From the NCBI RefSeq assembly GCF_030812195.1, contig NZ_JAUSSF010000001.1, forward strand, positions 1,364,001 through 1,428,000: a stretch of 64,000 bases of DNA, written 5' to 3'. Below the pieces are notes generated by a model. The model was not told where the DNA came from. It saw only the letters and a list, made by a program, of their open reading frames with translations, and did no database searches. The translations under genes were made by a program, and so were the position numbers. Positions 16,740 to 25,475 of the stretch are shown piece by piece. How positions within the stretch are numbered: the first letter of the stretch is position 1; each line of letters begins with the position of its first letter. The stretch is from Chryseobacterium lathyri. Its GTDB lineage: Bacteria; Bacteroidota; Bacteroidia; Flavobacteriales; Weeksellaceae.

Positions 16740-18779
16740 ATGTCAAACAGAAAGATGATTACGGCAGCTTTGCCTTATGCAAACGGACCGGTTCATATAG
16801 GACATTTGGCAGGTGTATATATTCCTGCGGATGTCTACGCAAGATTTCAGAGAAGATTAGGAAAAGATGTAGCGTTTATCTGCGGGTCAGATGAACATGG
16901 GATTCCTATTACGATCAGAGCAAAAAAAGAAGGAGTAACGCCTCAGGATATCGTTGATAAATACCACGAGATCATAAAAAAGTCTTTTTCGGATCTGGGA
17001 ATTTCATTTGATGAATATTCCAGAACAACTTCCAAAAAACATTACGAAACCAGCCAGGATTTCTTTAAAGTTTTGTATGAAAAAGGGAAATTCACGGAAG
17101 AGGTTTCTGAGCAGTATTTTGATGAACAGGCCGGAGAATTCCTGGCAGACCGATATATTGTAGGAACCTGCCCGAACTGTGGCAACGAAAATGCTTACGG
17201 AGACCAGTGCGAGAAATGTGGTTCTACCCTATCCCCATCAGAGCTGATCAATCCGAAATCCATGTTAAGCGGAAATGTTCCTATTCTTAAAGATACCAAA
17301 AACTGGTACCTTCCTTTAAATGAATATGAAGATTTTCTAAACGAATGGATCATTGAAGGCCATAGAGACGACTGGAAACCCAATGTTTACGGACAGGTTA
17401 AATCATGGTTAAACGACGGATTAAAGCCGCGTGCCATGACCAGAGACCTGAACTGGGGAGTTCCTGTACCACTTCCGAATGCAGAAGGGAAAGTTCTGTA
17501 TGTTTGGTTTGATGCACCTATTGGCTATATTTCTTTTACGAAAGAATGGGCAGAGAAAAACGGAAAAGATTGGAAAGATTACTGGCAGAGCGAAAACAGT
17601 GATCTTGTTCATTTCATCGGGAAGGATAATATTGTATTCCACTGCATTATTTTCCCGGCGATGATGAAAGCTCATGGTGATTACATCATGCCAAAAAATG
17701 TTCCTGCTTTTGAATTCCTAAACCTGGAGAACGATAAGATTTCAACGTCCAGAAACTGGGCGGTATGGGCCCATGAATATGTAGAAGAATTCCCTGGACA
17801 GCAGGATGTTTTAAGATATGCCCTTCTTTCTTCAGCACCTGAAACAAAGGATAATAATTTTACATGGAAAGATTTCCAGACTAAAAATAATTCTGAGTTA
17901 GTAAATATTTTTGGTAATTTCATTAATCGTGTGGCTGTTTTAATTAATAAATTTTTCGAAGGTAGAGTACCCGAAGGAAACATTAATGCTCCAGAGCTTG
18001 AACAGATAAGTAAAAGTGCAATTGAAATTAGAAATTATCTAGACAATTATGAATTTAGAAATGCTTTAACAGCTTTCATGAATCTAGCAAGATTTGGAAA
18101 TGGATATCTTCAAGCTGAAGAACCTTGGAAAACATTTGAAAATGATGTAGAAAAAACTAAAAACACATTATTTATCGGAGCCCAAATTGCCGTTGCATTA
18201 GGGAATTTGGCAGAACCATTCCTTCCTTTTACTGCTCAAAAAATATATAATATTTTCAACGTCCAACAATTAGATTGGAATACAATTGAACATTCAAAGG
18301 TTTTAATTGAAGCAGGACATAAAATTGTCGAAAACGCTCCATTAATCTATTCAAAAATTGAAGACAGTGTAATCGAAGCTCAGATTGAAAAGCTGGAACA
18401 GACCAAACAAAACAATAAAAAAACAAACCCTAATGCCAACCCTATGAAAGAAGAGATTTCTTTTGATGATTTTGCTAAAATAGACCTTAGAACAGCCACC
18501 ATTTTAGAAGCTGAAAAAGTAGAAAAAGCTGATAAATTACTGAAATTTAAAGTGGACACAGGGGTTGATATCAGAACTGTGGTCTCTGGGGTTGCAGAAA
18601 GCTTCACACCGGAAGAACTGATCGGAAAGCAGGTGATGATCTTACTGAATCTTGCCCCAAGAAAGATCAGAGGAATTGAATCTCAGGGAATGTTCTTATT
18701 AACAACAAAACCTGATGGAAAACTGTCTTTCGTAACACCGGATGACAGCAATGTGGAAAATGGTATTGAAATAGGATAA
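16740..18779 (+). CDS. metG: Methionyl-tRNA synthetase
   Basis: Charges tRNA-Met. 679 residues: catalytic Rossmann domain with HIGH at residues 19-22, a zinc knuckle formed by Cys144, Cys147, Cys157 and Cys160, and a KISTS version of KMSKS at about 333-337. The anticodon-binding helical domain follows, and after a Lys/Asn-rich linker (about 555-570) a C-terminal tRNA-binding OB domain starts at FDDFAKIDLRTATILEAEKV. This is the long, dimerising form. Start ATG is fixed by the conserved N-terminus. A terminator follows directly. Confidence 0.98.
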   Translation: MSNRKMITAALPYANGPVHIGHLAGVYIPADVYARFQRRLGKDVAFICGSDEHGIPITIRAKKEGVTPQDIVDKYHEIIKKSFSDLGISFDEYSRTTSKKHYETSQDFFKVLYEKGKFTEEVSEQYFDEQAGEFLADRYIVGTCPNCGNENAYGDQCEKCGSTLSPSELINPKSMLSGNVPILKDTKNWYLPLNEYEDFLNEWIIEGHRDDWKPNVYGQVKSWLNDGLKPRAMTRDLNWGVPVPLPNAEGKVLYVWFDAPIGYISFTKEWAEKNGKDWKDYWQSENSDLVHFIGKDNIVFHCIIFPAMMKAHGDYIMPKNVPAFEFLNLENDKISTSRNWAVWAHEYVEEFPGQQDVLRYALLSSAPETKDNNFTWKDFQTKNNSELVNIFGNFINRVAVLINKFFEGRVPEGNINAPELEQISKSAIEIRNYLDNYEFRNALTAFMNLARFGNGYLQAEEPWKTFENDVEKTKNTLFIGAQIAVALGNLAEPFLPFTAQKIYNIFNVQQLDWNTIEHSKVLIEAGHKIVENAPLIYSKIEDSVIEAQIEKLEQTKQNNKKTNPNANPMKEEISFDDFAKIDLRTATILEAEKVEKADKLLKFKVDTGVDIRTVVSGVAESFTPEELIGKQVMILLNLAPRKIRGIESQGMFLLTTKPDGKLSFVTPDDSNVENGIEIG

Positions 18780-18800
18780 TTTTAAACTTACAAGAATAAA

Positions 18801-18829
18801 AATGGGCATTCTTAAATGCCCATTTATTT
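18801..18829 (+). terminator. Rho-independent terminator of metG
   Basis: AATGGGCATT (18801-18810), loop CTTA, AATGCCCATT (18815-18824), then TATTTT. The stem contains an ATG at 18802 that is in frame with the next gene but is unlikely to be its start. Confidence 0.8.
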
Positions 18830-18837
18830 TTAAAGCT

Positions 18838-19500
18838 ATGGTTAAAAAGAGTGTTTTACGAAAATTATCCGATCCCGAACTGGAAAATTATCTAAGAAAA
18901 GGAAATCGCTTTACTCCTGAAGCTGTTCAAATGGCTTTTGAAGTACTGGGAGAAAGAGGAAAAATTTTCAGGGAACAGGAAAAATCGCAGATCCAACAAA
19001 TCATTCAGCATAAAAAAGCTCAGGAAGATTTAAAACTTCAAGAAGAGCAGGAAATGTGGAAAGATCATATTACAGAAGATCCAACTGCCATACAATTATT
19101 TTCAAGGAATGCCATTTTAATGATCAGTTTTATTTTGGGAACCATTCCGGGATCAATATTATTGGGAATAAATTTTATTAAATTAAAAAAATACGCACCA
19201 GCCGTTTTTACTTTTATTTTTGGATTTCTCTATCTGCCTGTTCAGCATTTCTTAGTTTCTTTTTTGTATAAAATCGGGACTCAAAATACCTCTAGACTTA
19301 CAAGAAATCCTGAGCTTTCTGTGGGTGGAATCGGAATGTTAATTTTGCTTATATTATCGGTATCATTTACACCGAAAAAGCTGCCTTACAGAGCAGCTTC
19401 CTATATTGTCCCAATTCTTATTTCCGTTTTAATGATTGTAATAATCTATACTTTTCAGGATCTATTCTCAAGCTACTTCTTAGTCAGGCTTGCCAGATAA
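18838..19500 (+). CDS. Hypothetical membrane protein
   Basis: I do not recognise a family. From the ATG at 18838 it has 220 residues: an N-terminal cytoplasmic helical region of about 85 residues rich in Glu, Gln and Lys (ending EEQEMWKDHITEDPT) and then four or five hydrophobic segments. The upstream in-frame ATG at 18802 lies inside the metG terminator and would be removed from any transcript starting after it, so the inner start is preferred. The 3' end overlaps the convergent methyltransferase gene by 28 nt. Confidence 0.7.
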   Translation: MVKKSVLRKLSDPELENYLRKGNRFTPEAVQMAFEVLGERGKIFREQEKSQIQQIIQHKKAQEDLKLQEEQEMWKDHITEDPTAIQLFSRNAILMISFILGTIPGSILLGINFIKLKKYAPAVFTFIFGFLYLPVQHFLVSFLYKIGTQNTSRLTRNPELSVGGIGMLILLILSVSFTPKKLPYRAASYIVPILISVLMIVIIYTFQDLFSSYFLVRLAR

Positions 19501-20177
19501 GAATCTTCATCCTGCATTACTTTTTCCACCTTAAAGCCGTTATTTTCTGCAGCATTTTTCAAAGTTGTAAAATCCAGGTAGAGCCATTTGATAGGGTCTT
19601 CCGATTCTCCTTTATAATGAACCACATAATCCAGTTCACCATAATAGCCACCTGCCGGAATATAAACTCCCCCATCTTCATCACGATCGAACATATATAG
19701 AATATCTGTACTGTCGATCAGGATCTGTCCATTATCATTGATTAAAGCATACAATTTCTGAAGATAGGCATCAATTTTTTCCAGACTTTCAAAAATTCCG
19801 GTTCCATTCATCAGAAGCAGAACGGTATCAAAACTTTCCCCGGAAAAATTCAGCATATTTTCACACATTGTCTTTTTAATTCCTCTCAGTTTGCATACTT
19901 CAATAGATTTCGGTGAAATATCCAACGCTAACACATCAAGGTTTCTTTTATTCTGAAGATATAAGGCATGAGAGCCGGCACCGGCACCAATGTCCAGAAT
20001 TTTCCCTTGAGCTAGCTCAAGTGCTTCCTGCTCAATATCATTCATCTCCTCAAAATCTCTGAAAAGATATTCTACCGGAAGCTCATCCAGTTCTGAGATT
20101 GACGTTTCTGTCTGCAGATCCTCAGGATTTTCATTGTGAAAATAATCCCATACTGCCTTGCCCATTAAATCTTTCAT
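19473..20177 (-). CDS. Class I SAM-dependent methyltransferase
   Basis: 234-residue Rossmann-fold methyltransferase. The SAM-binding motif I is GKILDIGAGAGSHALYL, followed by an acidic residue at the end of beta 2 (VLALDISPKSIEVC) and the motif SFDTVLLLMNGTGIFESL. The substrate is unknown; the wide C-terminal half looks like the small-molecule branch. The start is set by the promoter: a longer frame from a TTG at 20225 overlaps the -33 element, so ATG at 20177 just behind the -7 box is chosen. Confidence 0.85.
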   Translation of the reverse strand: MKDLMGKAVWDYFHNENPEDLQTETSISELDELPVEYLFRDFEEMNDIEQEALELAQGKILDIGAGAGSHALYLQNKRNLDVLALDISPKSIEVCKLRGIKKTMCENMLNFSGESFDTVLLLMNGTGIFESLEKIDAYLQKLYALINDNGQILIDSTDILYMFDRDEDGGVYIPAGGYYGELDYVVHYKGESEDPIKWLYLDFTTLKNAAENNGFKVEKVMQDEDSYLASLTKK

Positions 20178-20194
20178 TGCTGTCTTTAAAGATG

Positions 20195-20225
20195 CAAAGA
20201 TAAGGGTTTCGGTTTCGGATTGCAA
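20195..20225 (-). promoter_or_regulatory. Promoter of the methyltransferase gene
   Basis: Minus-strand TTG (20223-20225), 20-nt spacer, TATCTTTG (20195-20202). The start codon follows 17 nt after the -7 box, which decides between the two candidate starts. Confidence 0.75.
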
Positions 20226-20447
20226 GTTTGTCTGAGGTGAGAGGGTTGAGAGTTTGAGAGTTTGAAAGTAAATGAATTTAAAAGTGATTTTAGCTGCTGG
20301 TTTGTTAGTTGCACTGGTTCATAATTATTAAGACAACAGGTTATCATCGTCTGGTATGGGTGTTTGGGTTCTTGGTTCTTAAACCTGCCATTCACCATTC
20401 ACCATTCACCATTCACCATTCACTTGCAAAGCAAAATTCACCATTGA
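20226..20447. repeat. Low-complexity repeats including (CCATTCA)5
   Basis: Imperfect GAGAGTTT-type repeats at 20236-20267 are followed by five tandem CCATTCA units (about 20388-20423) and the segment ACTTGCAAAGCAAAATTCACCATTG-like tail. The tail is the reverse complement of a second copy at 56975-57011. No gene is visible between 20226 and 20467. Confidence 0.7.
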
Positions 20448-20467
20448 CCTAATATCCCTGTCAAAAT

Positions 20468-21280
20468 CTACCCCATCGAATCTTTCTCCCTATGTCTGTC
20501 CTTCTCCGATTCATTTTCCGCTACACCTGCTTTCCAATAAGAATAGGCATTGAGTTCTTGTGAGGTCCAGTTTTTTTCTTTTCTCAGATAGGTGCGGATT
20601 TCTTTAACACTTGAAAATTCTGCCGCAACATATCCAAATTTAGAAGTTTCCGGAATAGTGATTTTTTTTACAGTATCCGCTATTTCACTACTGATATGTG
20701 GTTTAGGATTATGGAGCCATTTAAATTCAATATCAGCCTTGGTATCAAGGGTCTGTTCATCTTCTTTTCCCGGAACTTCAATGATGCAGACTCCTTTTGC
20801 TGTTTCGGGCAGTTTTTCCAGCATAGCACTCAGAACCGGAATGGCGGTAGAATCACCTATGAACAGATACCATTCAGCATCCGGATACATTTCTTTTGCT
20901 TCAGTTCTCATCATAATGCCCAGTTTGGAACCGGGTTGAGCTTCGCGGGCCCATTTTGATGCAGGGCCGCCGTCGCCATGGTCTACAAAATCAATAATCA
21001 GCTCGCTTTTTTCAAGATCAATACCTCTGTGGGTATAGGTTCTTACGGCAGGTGCCACTTCTTTTGGCGGATAAACCCACTGGCGGTTTTCATCCAGGGT
21101 TGGAAAATGGATTTCGTCTAAGCCCGCCGGAGGTACAGCGATTTTATTATTATCCCCGATGGTGGTATTTTTAAACAAATGGGCTTCAGGAGAATACAGA
21201 TACACTCTGATGTAATGATCTGTGATATATTCTTTTCTTGCCAGTTCAGCAACAATGCGGCCTGTTGGAATTTTAGACAT
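20468..21280 (-). CDS. Siderophore-interacting protein (NADPH-dependent ferric reductase family)
   Basis: 270-residue FAD-dependent reductase of the ViuB/YqjH type that releases iron from ferric siderophores in the cytoplasm. The FAD domain shows RTYTHRGIDLEKSELIIDFVDHGDGG and GPASKWAREAQPGSKLGI; the NAD(P) domain begins WYLFIGDSTAIPVLSAMLE. The C-terminal YWKAGVAENE is the family ending. ATG at 21278-21280 (MSKIPTGRIVAEL) is chosen because an upstream frame would cross a terminator stem. It lies just downstream of a TonB receptor, supporting a joint role in iron uptake. Confidence 0.9.
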   Translation of the reverse strand: MSKIPTGRIVAELARKEYITDHYIRVYLYSPEAHLFKNTTIGDNNKIAVPPAGLDEIHFPTLDENRQWVYPPKEVAPAVRTYTHRGIDLEKSELIIDFVDHGDGGPASKWAREAQPGSKLGIMMRTEAKEMYPDAEWYLFIGDSTAIPVLSAMLEKLPETAKGVCIIEVPGKEDEQTLDTKADIEFKWLHNPKPHISSEIADTVKKITIPETSKFGYVAAEFSSVKEIRTYLRKEKNWTSQELNAYSYWKAGVAENESEKDRHREKDSMG

Positions 21281-21303
21281 AGCTGAAAATTTTAAAGTTA
21301 AAA

Positions 21304-21332
21304 TCCGGCTTCCGTCATGATGAGAAGCCGGA
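21304..21332 (-). terminator. Hairpin between TonB receptor and siderophore-interacting protein
   Basis: TCCGGCTTC (21304-21312) and GAAGCCGGA (21324-21332) form a 9-bp GC-rich stem; on the minus strand TTTTAAC follows. It may end most receptor transcripts before the reductase gene. Confidence 0.65.
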
Positions 21333-21387
21333 CCTGTTATTATAATATTGAAAATCAAATCACAGCTAAACTGCTCGATTTAAATTT

Positions 21388-23598
21388 CTAAAAATCAAAT
21401 GTATAAGACAGATTAAATGTTCTTCCTCTTCCCTTGTAGCTGAACAGTTCAGGAAGTCCATAGGTAGAATATAAGACCTGGGAACGTTTGCTCCATATAG
21501 TCTGATAATCTGTGTTGAAAATATTCTGAATCCCCAGATTGAATTTACCCCAGTTGAAACGGTACCCGACCATTAAATCGGAAGTATTGTATCCATCAAT
21601 CTCATTTTTAAGATCATCTGTCAGCTTGAAATTCTGTAGTGACTGGAATCTGAAAGACCAGCTTTTAACGTTATATCCAATGTAGGTTACCAATTTTGAA
21701 GGGGAAGCATTGTAAATCTCCTGCTTCTGCCATTCGCCGTTGTTATCAACTTCAGATTTAATTAAAAGTCCGCTTGCTCCAAAATAAACGCCATTGCTCA
21801 TTGAATAGGAAACTTCAGCTTCAATTCCTATATTTCTTAGCTTAAGATCATTTACAAGGATCTGGAAGGTCTTTTTATCAACCGTAACTGTTTTATCAGA
21901 GTTGCTTAAGAAACCAGCAATCTGACCTCTTAATCCTCCTTTATTGATACGGTACCCCACTTCAAACTGGTTGGTTTTGATGGCTTGTAATGGCTGTTCT
22001 TTAACGTTAATGCTTGAAGTTACATCCCAGTTGGTTCCGTTCAGCTTATACACACCGATTCCATAATATTTCGATGGATCAGCCAGGCTTACGCCTTGGG
22101 AAAAAGTACCCCATGCCTGATGCTGTTCATTAAATTTATACAATAAACCTGCATTTGCCAGTGTCACATTATATGAGCTTTCTCCGCCCGGAATTGCAGA
22201 AGCAGAACTTCCGTACCCCATCGAAACCTGGGTCTGCTGCACTGAACCTACGAAATCATCCACTTTTACATTGATATTCTGATAACGGATTCCTCCATTG
22301 ATCTGGAGTTTAGGCAGGATGTCATATTTAGCCTGAACATATCCTGCATAACTTTGAGAGTGATTGGTAGGATATCTTCCCAGACTGTATTTGGTTTCGT
22401 TCACCAAACCGCCGCTTGACATTGTCTTTGCAATATCATATACCGACTGCGTTCCTTCAAATTTTTCAAGATCAATATCCACTCCATAAGTAACATTCAG
22501 GCTTCTCCATGACTTTGACAATAACGCCTTCACCCCGGAATAATACGTATCCTGCTGGGAAGAAGACATATAAGCCGTGCTTACGCCCTGCAAAGTAACA
22601 TTCCCGGGAAAAGGATAGAATCCTAACTTCTCTCCTCTGGCTGCCAGCTGTACATACAGATCCTGGCCACCTAAAATGTTGTTTCCATTATAGGCAACCG
22701 TTCCCATGAAGCGCTCGGTCCCAATATTTTTATCGGATGAGAAACCGTCACGCATTTCCAGAAGTCCGGCATTTTTTGTCGTAAATGCACTTAAATTCTG
22801 TCCCAGGTAAAGACTTCTGTCCCCGTTAAACCTGGAATTGTAATACTGAAGGGATGCGGTGATCTTATGCTTATTATTAAATTTATATCCTCCTGTTGCA
22901 AGTACATCGATAGACTGGTTGTACTGAAGGTCAGTTTGAGTAATATCTGTTAATACCTGGTTTTCATCGGCACCATAAACTCCGCCATTCTGCTGGTAGG
23001 CAACCCCCAACTTTCCGAAGAATTTCTCTCCTTTTGCTGCAATAGCCTGAGCTGCCCGGAAATCGTGGTCATCTTTTCCCATGAATCCGGTTCTTACTCC
23101 AAGCTCAGTTTCTCCACTAATCCCGCTTTTGGAAGGTGTCTTAGTGATGATATTAATGATTCCGCCGGTTGCATTTCCTCCGTAAATAGAACTGGCTCCG
23201 GAAAGGACTTCAATTCTTTCGATATTAAAGGGATCAATAGCGTCCAGCTGGCGGCTGATGGCACGGATACTGTTCAGCGAAACTCCGTCTATCATGACCA
23301 ATGCTGAACGTCCTCTCATATTCTGTCCGTAATTGGTTCTCCCTTGCGGACCAATATCCATACTCGGGATTAGTATAGAAAGCATTTCTTTGATAGGAAC
23401 TCCGCTTTTTGCCTGCTCCTGTATTTTTTCTTTCTGAACCACCCAGACCGTTCCTGGAATATCGGAAATCTTTGTCGGTTTTCTGGATGCCACGATCACT
23501 ACATCATCAATACCTTTAGAGGCTATAGAATCGTTTGTTGTCTGAGAAAATACGATTCCCGACACCAACAGACCTATGAATACATACTGCTTTTTCAT
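21388..23598 (-). CDS. TonB-dependent receptor, probably ferric-siderophore
   Basis: 736-residue outer-membrane receptor. Signal peptide to about residue 19 (VFSQ), TonB-box-like DDVVIVASRKPTKISDIPG, plug with NMRGRSALVMIDGVSLNS and ERIEVLSGASSIYGGNATGGIINI, then a 22-strand-type barrel ending GRTFNLSYTFDF with terminal Phe. The plug has the IutA/FhuA-like single-domain form without a SusC-type extension. Its neighbour is a siderophore-interacting reductase on the same strand, so ferric siderophore uptake is the best guess; the ligand cannot be named. No Fur box was identified with confidence. Confidence 0.92.
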   Translation of the reverse strand: MKKQYVFIGLLVSGIVFSQTTNDSIASKGIDDVVIVASRKPTKISDIPGTVWVVQKEKIQEQAKSGVPIKEMLSILIPSMDIGPQGRTNYGQNMRGRSALVMIDGVSLNSIRAISRQLDAIDPFNIERIEVLSGASSIYGGNATGGIINIITKTPSKSGISGETELGVRTGFMGKDDHDFRAAQAIAAKGEKFFGKLGVAYQQNGGVYGADENQVLTDITQTDLQYNQSIDVLATGGYKFNNKHKITASLQYYNSRFNGDRSLYLGQNLSAFTTKNAGLLEMRDGFSSDKNIGTERFMGTVAYNGNNILGGQDLYVQLAARGEKLGFYPFPGNVTLQGVSTAYMSSSQQDTYYSGVKALLSKSWRSLNVTYGVDIDLEKFEGTQSVYDIAKTMSSGGLVNETKYSLGRYPTNHSQSYAGYVQAKYDILPKLQINGGIRYQNINVKVDDFVGSVQQTQVSMGYGSSASAIPGGESSYNVTLANAGLLYKFNEQHQAWGTFSQGVSLADPSKYYGIGVYKLNGTNWDVTSSINVKEQPLQAIKTNQFEVGYRINKGGLRGQIAGFLSNSDKTVTVDKKTFQILVNDLKLRNIGIEAEVSYSMSNGVYFGASGLLIKSEVDNNGEWQKQEIYNASPSKLVTYIGYNVKSWSFRFQSLQNFKLTDDLKNEIDGYNTSDLMVGYRFNWGKFNLGIQNIFNTDYQTIWSKRSQVLYSTYGLPELFSYKGRGRTFNLSYTFDF

Positions 23599-23720
23599 TC
23601 TTTCTATTCAGATTTTATAATCCGTCAAATATAATTTTTATTGCTTCTAAATAAAAACAACAGAATATGAAATTTTTCATATTTCTCCAAAAAAATGTGT
23701 TTTATTTTCACCTTAAAAAC

Positions 23721-23756
23721 GTAAGATCCCGGACTTCGTAAAGCCAAGGATCTTAC
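23721..23756 (-). terminator. Terminator of the efflux operon
   Basis: GTAAGATCC (23721-23729) and GGATCTTAC (23748-23756) form a 9-bp stem; the minus strand continues GTTTTTAAGG. It follows the last gene of the efflux operon by 20 nt. Confidence 0.75.
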
Positions 23757-23776
23757 TCGTGAAAAACAAGGTATCT

Positions 23777-25369
23777 TTAAACCGCAGGCCCGGCTGCATC
23801 TTTTATTTCTTCTAACAATTGCTTCCGTTCACGGAGCCTTCTTCTCGCAATGACAGATTTACCGCCAAGAACTCTGATGAATCTTAGATACTGGAATCTT
23901 TCTCTTCCGAAATGATACATCATAACATACAGTAATACTCCAAAACCCACCAAAATAATATATCCGAGGATCTTTTTTCCGGATACAATGACCGCATTGA
24001 GCTGAAGTGTTTTCATATTGGCAGCCAGAGTCTGGGGAGAAACCGTCATTCCGTCGATATATACTGCAAGATCGCCTACTGCTGTAATCTGAAAACGGTA
24101 CTGGAACCATGAATATAATGCTGAAAAAAGTCCTACTGCAAGAAATGTTCTCCATACTAAAACCAGCCCAATTGCCGCCAGCATGTCCTCCATTTCAAGT
24201 TTATCCAAGGTATAAAACCATACTGAAATAAACAATGAACACATTCCGTATCCTTTTAAGAACATCGGCAGGTACCAATTCTCATAATTGAATTCTAAAA
24301 CCATCGAAAAGTACATGATCAATACATATCCCATCATCGCTGAAAAACCCGAGAATATGTACATTTTCAATGGTATTTCTTTTTTAAACCAGAATACAGC
24401 AATCAAGCCTGCCAGGATAATTCCAGGAATCATAAGCATACTCAGCCCGGCATTCGTAAGTTGATCATATCCCAATACCCCTACTGCAAAAGTATTCTGA
24501 AGAGATGTCGTTCCCAAAAACATTCCTAGGAACAACAACATAAACAGACCATGCTGCACATTATTTTTTTTGAATATCTTGAATGATAAATAAGGTCTTT
24601 TTAAGGTAAACTGACGAACCACCAACAATGCAAAGCTTACAAAAGCAGCTATGCTTGCATTCATAATATTTTTTGAGTTCCACCAGTCCTGTTGTTTCCC
24701 GAAGGAAAATACATAGGCAGAAAACATAAATGTTGAAACAAACAACATGATGCTCATCCAGTCGATATAATGTAACGGAACCTTTAGCGCAAAGTATTTA
24801 TCATGCATAAAGATCCAGTGAATCAAGGCAAGGATAAAACACAATACCGCTGTAAGGATGTAGAAATGCTGCCAGTTGTAATGAATGGAAACTACCACCG
24901 CGTAATAAGCCGCCACCTGGTTCATCACCAGAACAAAGGTGTAAAATAATCCATAGAACATTCCTCTGTTGCCGATCATCATCATTAACGGAAGAAATAG
25001 CTCTATCGTCACCATCATCTTTAAAAATCCTATAAACAGAGCCGTAAATACGAATACCATTGGCTGCATCGTAGTTCCGTTGATATAACTCAACAGTCCT
25101 AAAAGTACGAGCAGCACCGTCATTTTGTCTCTTACCTTGAATCGCATCTTCATTCTGAGAACGATCGGCATACAGGCGCCCATTCCTATTGTGGTGGCAT
25201 AATTGGCCCACATAAAATATTCTGTCATCGCTCCGGTACCGCTCACAAGATAACTGATGTTTCCGGTGTACACCCCGCCAAGCGGCATCACTACTGCCAA
25301 TAGCAGTACAATGAGCAGCAGCTGTACAGGTTTTGGCACCCAGTCGTTATATAATCCTTTGTTGTACAT
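23777..25369 (-). CDS. MFS drug efflux transporter (DHA2/EmrB-like)
   Basis: 530-residue inner-membrane protein with about 14 hydrophobic segments, the number typical of the DHA2 family. The N-terminus starts WVPKPVQLLLIVLLLAVVMPLGGVYTG-like and the C-terminus is a basic cytoplasmic tail (ARRRLRERKQLLEEIKDA). It completes a tripartite pump with the HlyD/EmrA protein and TolC encoded just upstream. This is a divergent EmrB in which the usual early Asp-Arg motifs are hard to see. Substrates are unknown. Confidence 0.85.
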   Translation of the reverse strand: MYNKGLYNDWVPKPVQLLLIVLLLAVVMPLGGVYTGNISYLVSGTGAMTEYFMWANYATTIGMGACMPIVLRMKMRFKVRDKMTVLLVLLGLLSYINGTTMQPMVFVFTALFIGFLKMMVTIELFLPLMMMIGNRGMFYGLFYTFVLVMNQVAAYYAVVVSIHYNWQHFYILTAVLCFILALIHWIFMHDKYFALKVPLHYIDWMSIMLFVSTFMFSAYVFSFGKQQDWWNSKNIMNASIAAFVSFALLVVRQFTLKRPYLSFKIFKKNNVQHGLFMLLFLGMFLGTTSLQNTFAVGVLGYDQLTNAGLSMLMIPGIILAGLIAVFWFKKEIPLKMYIFSGFSAMMGYVLIMYFSMVLEFNYENWYLPMFLKGYGMCSLFISVWFYTLDKLEMEDMLAAIGLVLVWRTFLAVGLFSALYSWFQYRFQITAVGDLAVYIDGMTVSPQTLAANMKTLQLNAVIVSGKKILGYIILVGFGVLLYVMMYHFGRERFQYLRFIRVLGGKSVIARRRLRERKQLLEEIKDAAGPAV

Positions 25370-25375
25370 TTCTTT

Positions 25376-25475
25376 TAGATACTAGATTTCAGATCTCAGA
25401 TGACAGATTTACTATTTCGTTTTCAAATCTTTATTCAGCCTGCAATGTCTGAAATCTGGAATCTGATTTCTTTTA
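25376..25475. repeat. Dispersed AGATTTCAGAT-type inverted repeat, copy 2
   Basis: AGATTTCAGA (25384-25393) and its exact complement TCTGAAATCT (25448-25457) flank a spacer with further TCAGATGACAGATTT-like words. It resembles copy 1 at 1651-1735 and fills the gap between the HlyD and MFS genes of one operon. Confidence 0.65.

Noticed and set aside
18802..18837. Longer start for the membrane protein after metG
   Set aside because: The ATG at 18802 lies in the metG terminator stem; the ATG at 18838 is more plausible.
20186..20398. 70-codon minus-strand frame in repeat region
   Set aside because: Repeat-derived, low-complexity composition and no ribosome signal or promoter.
20388..20423. CRISPR-like array in the CCATTCA repeats
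   Set aside because: Units are 7 bp with no spacers; it is a simple tandem repeat and no cas gene exists nearby.
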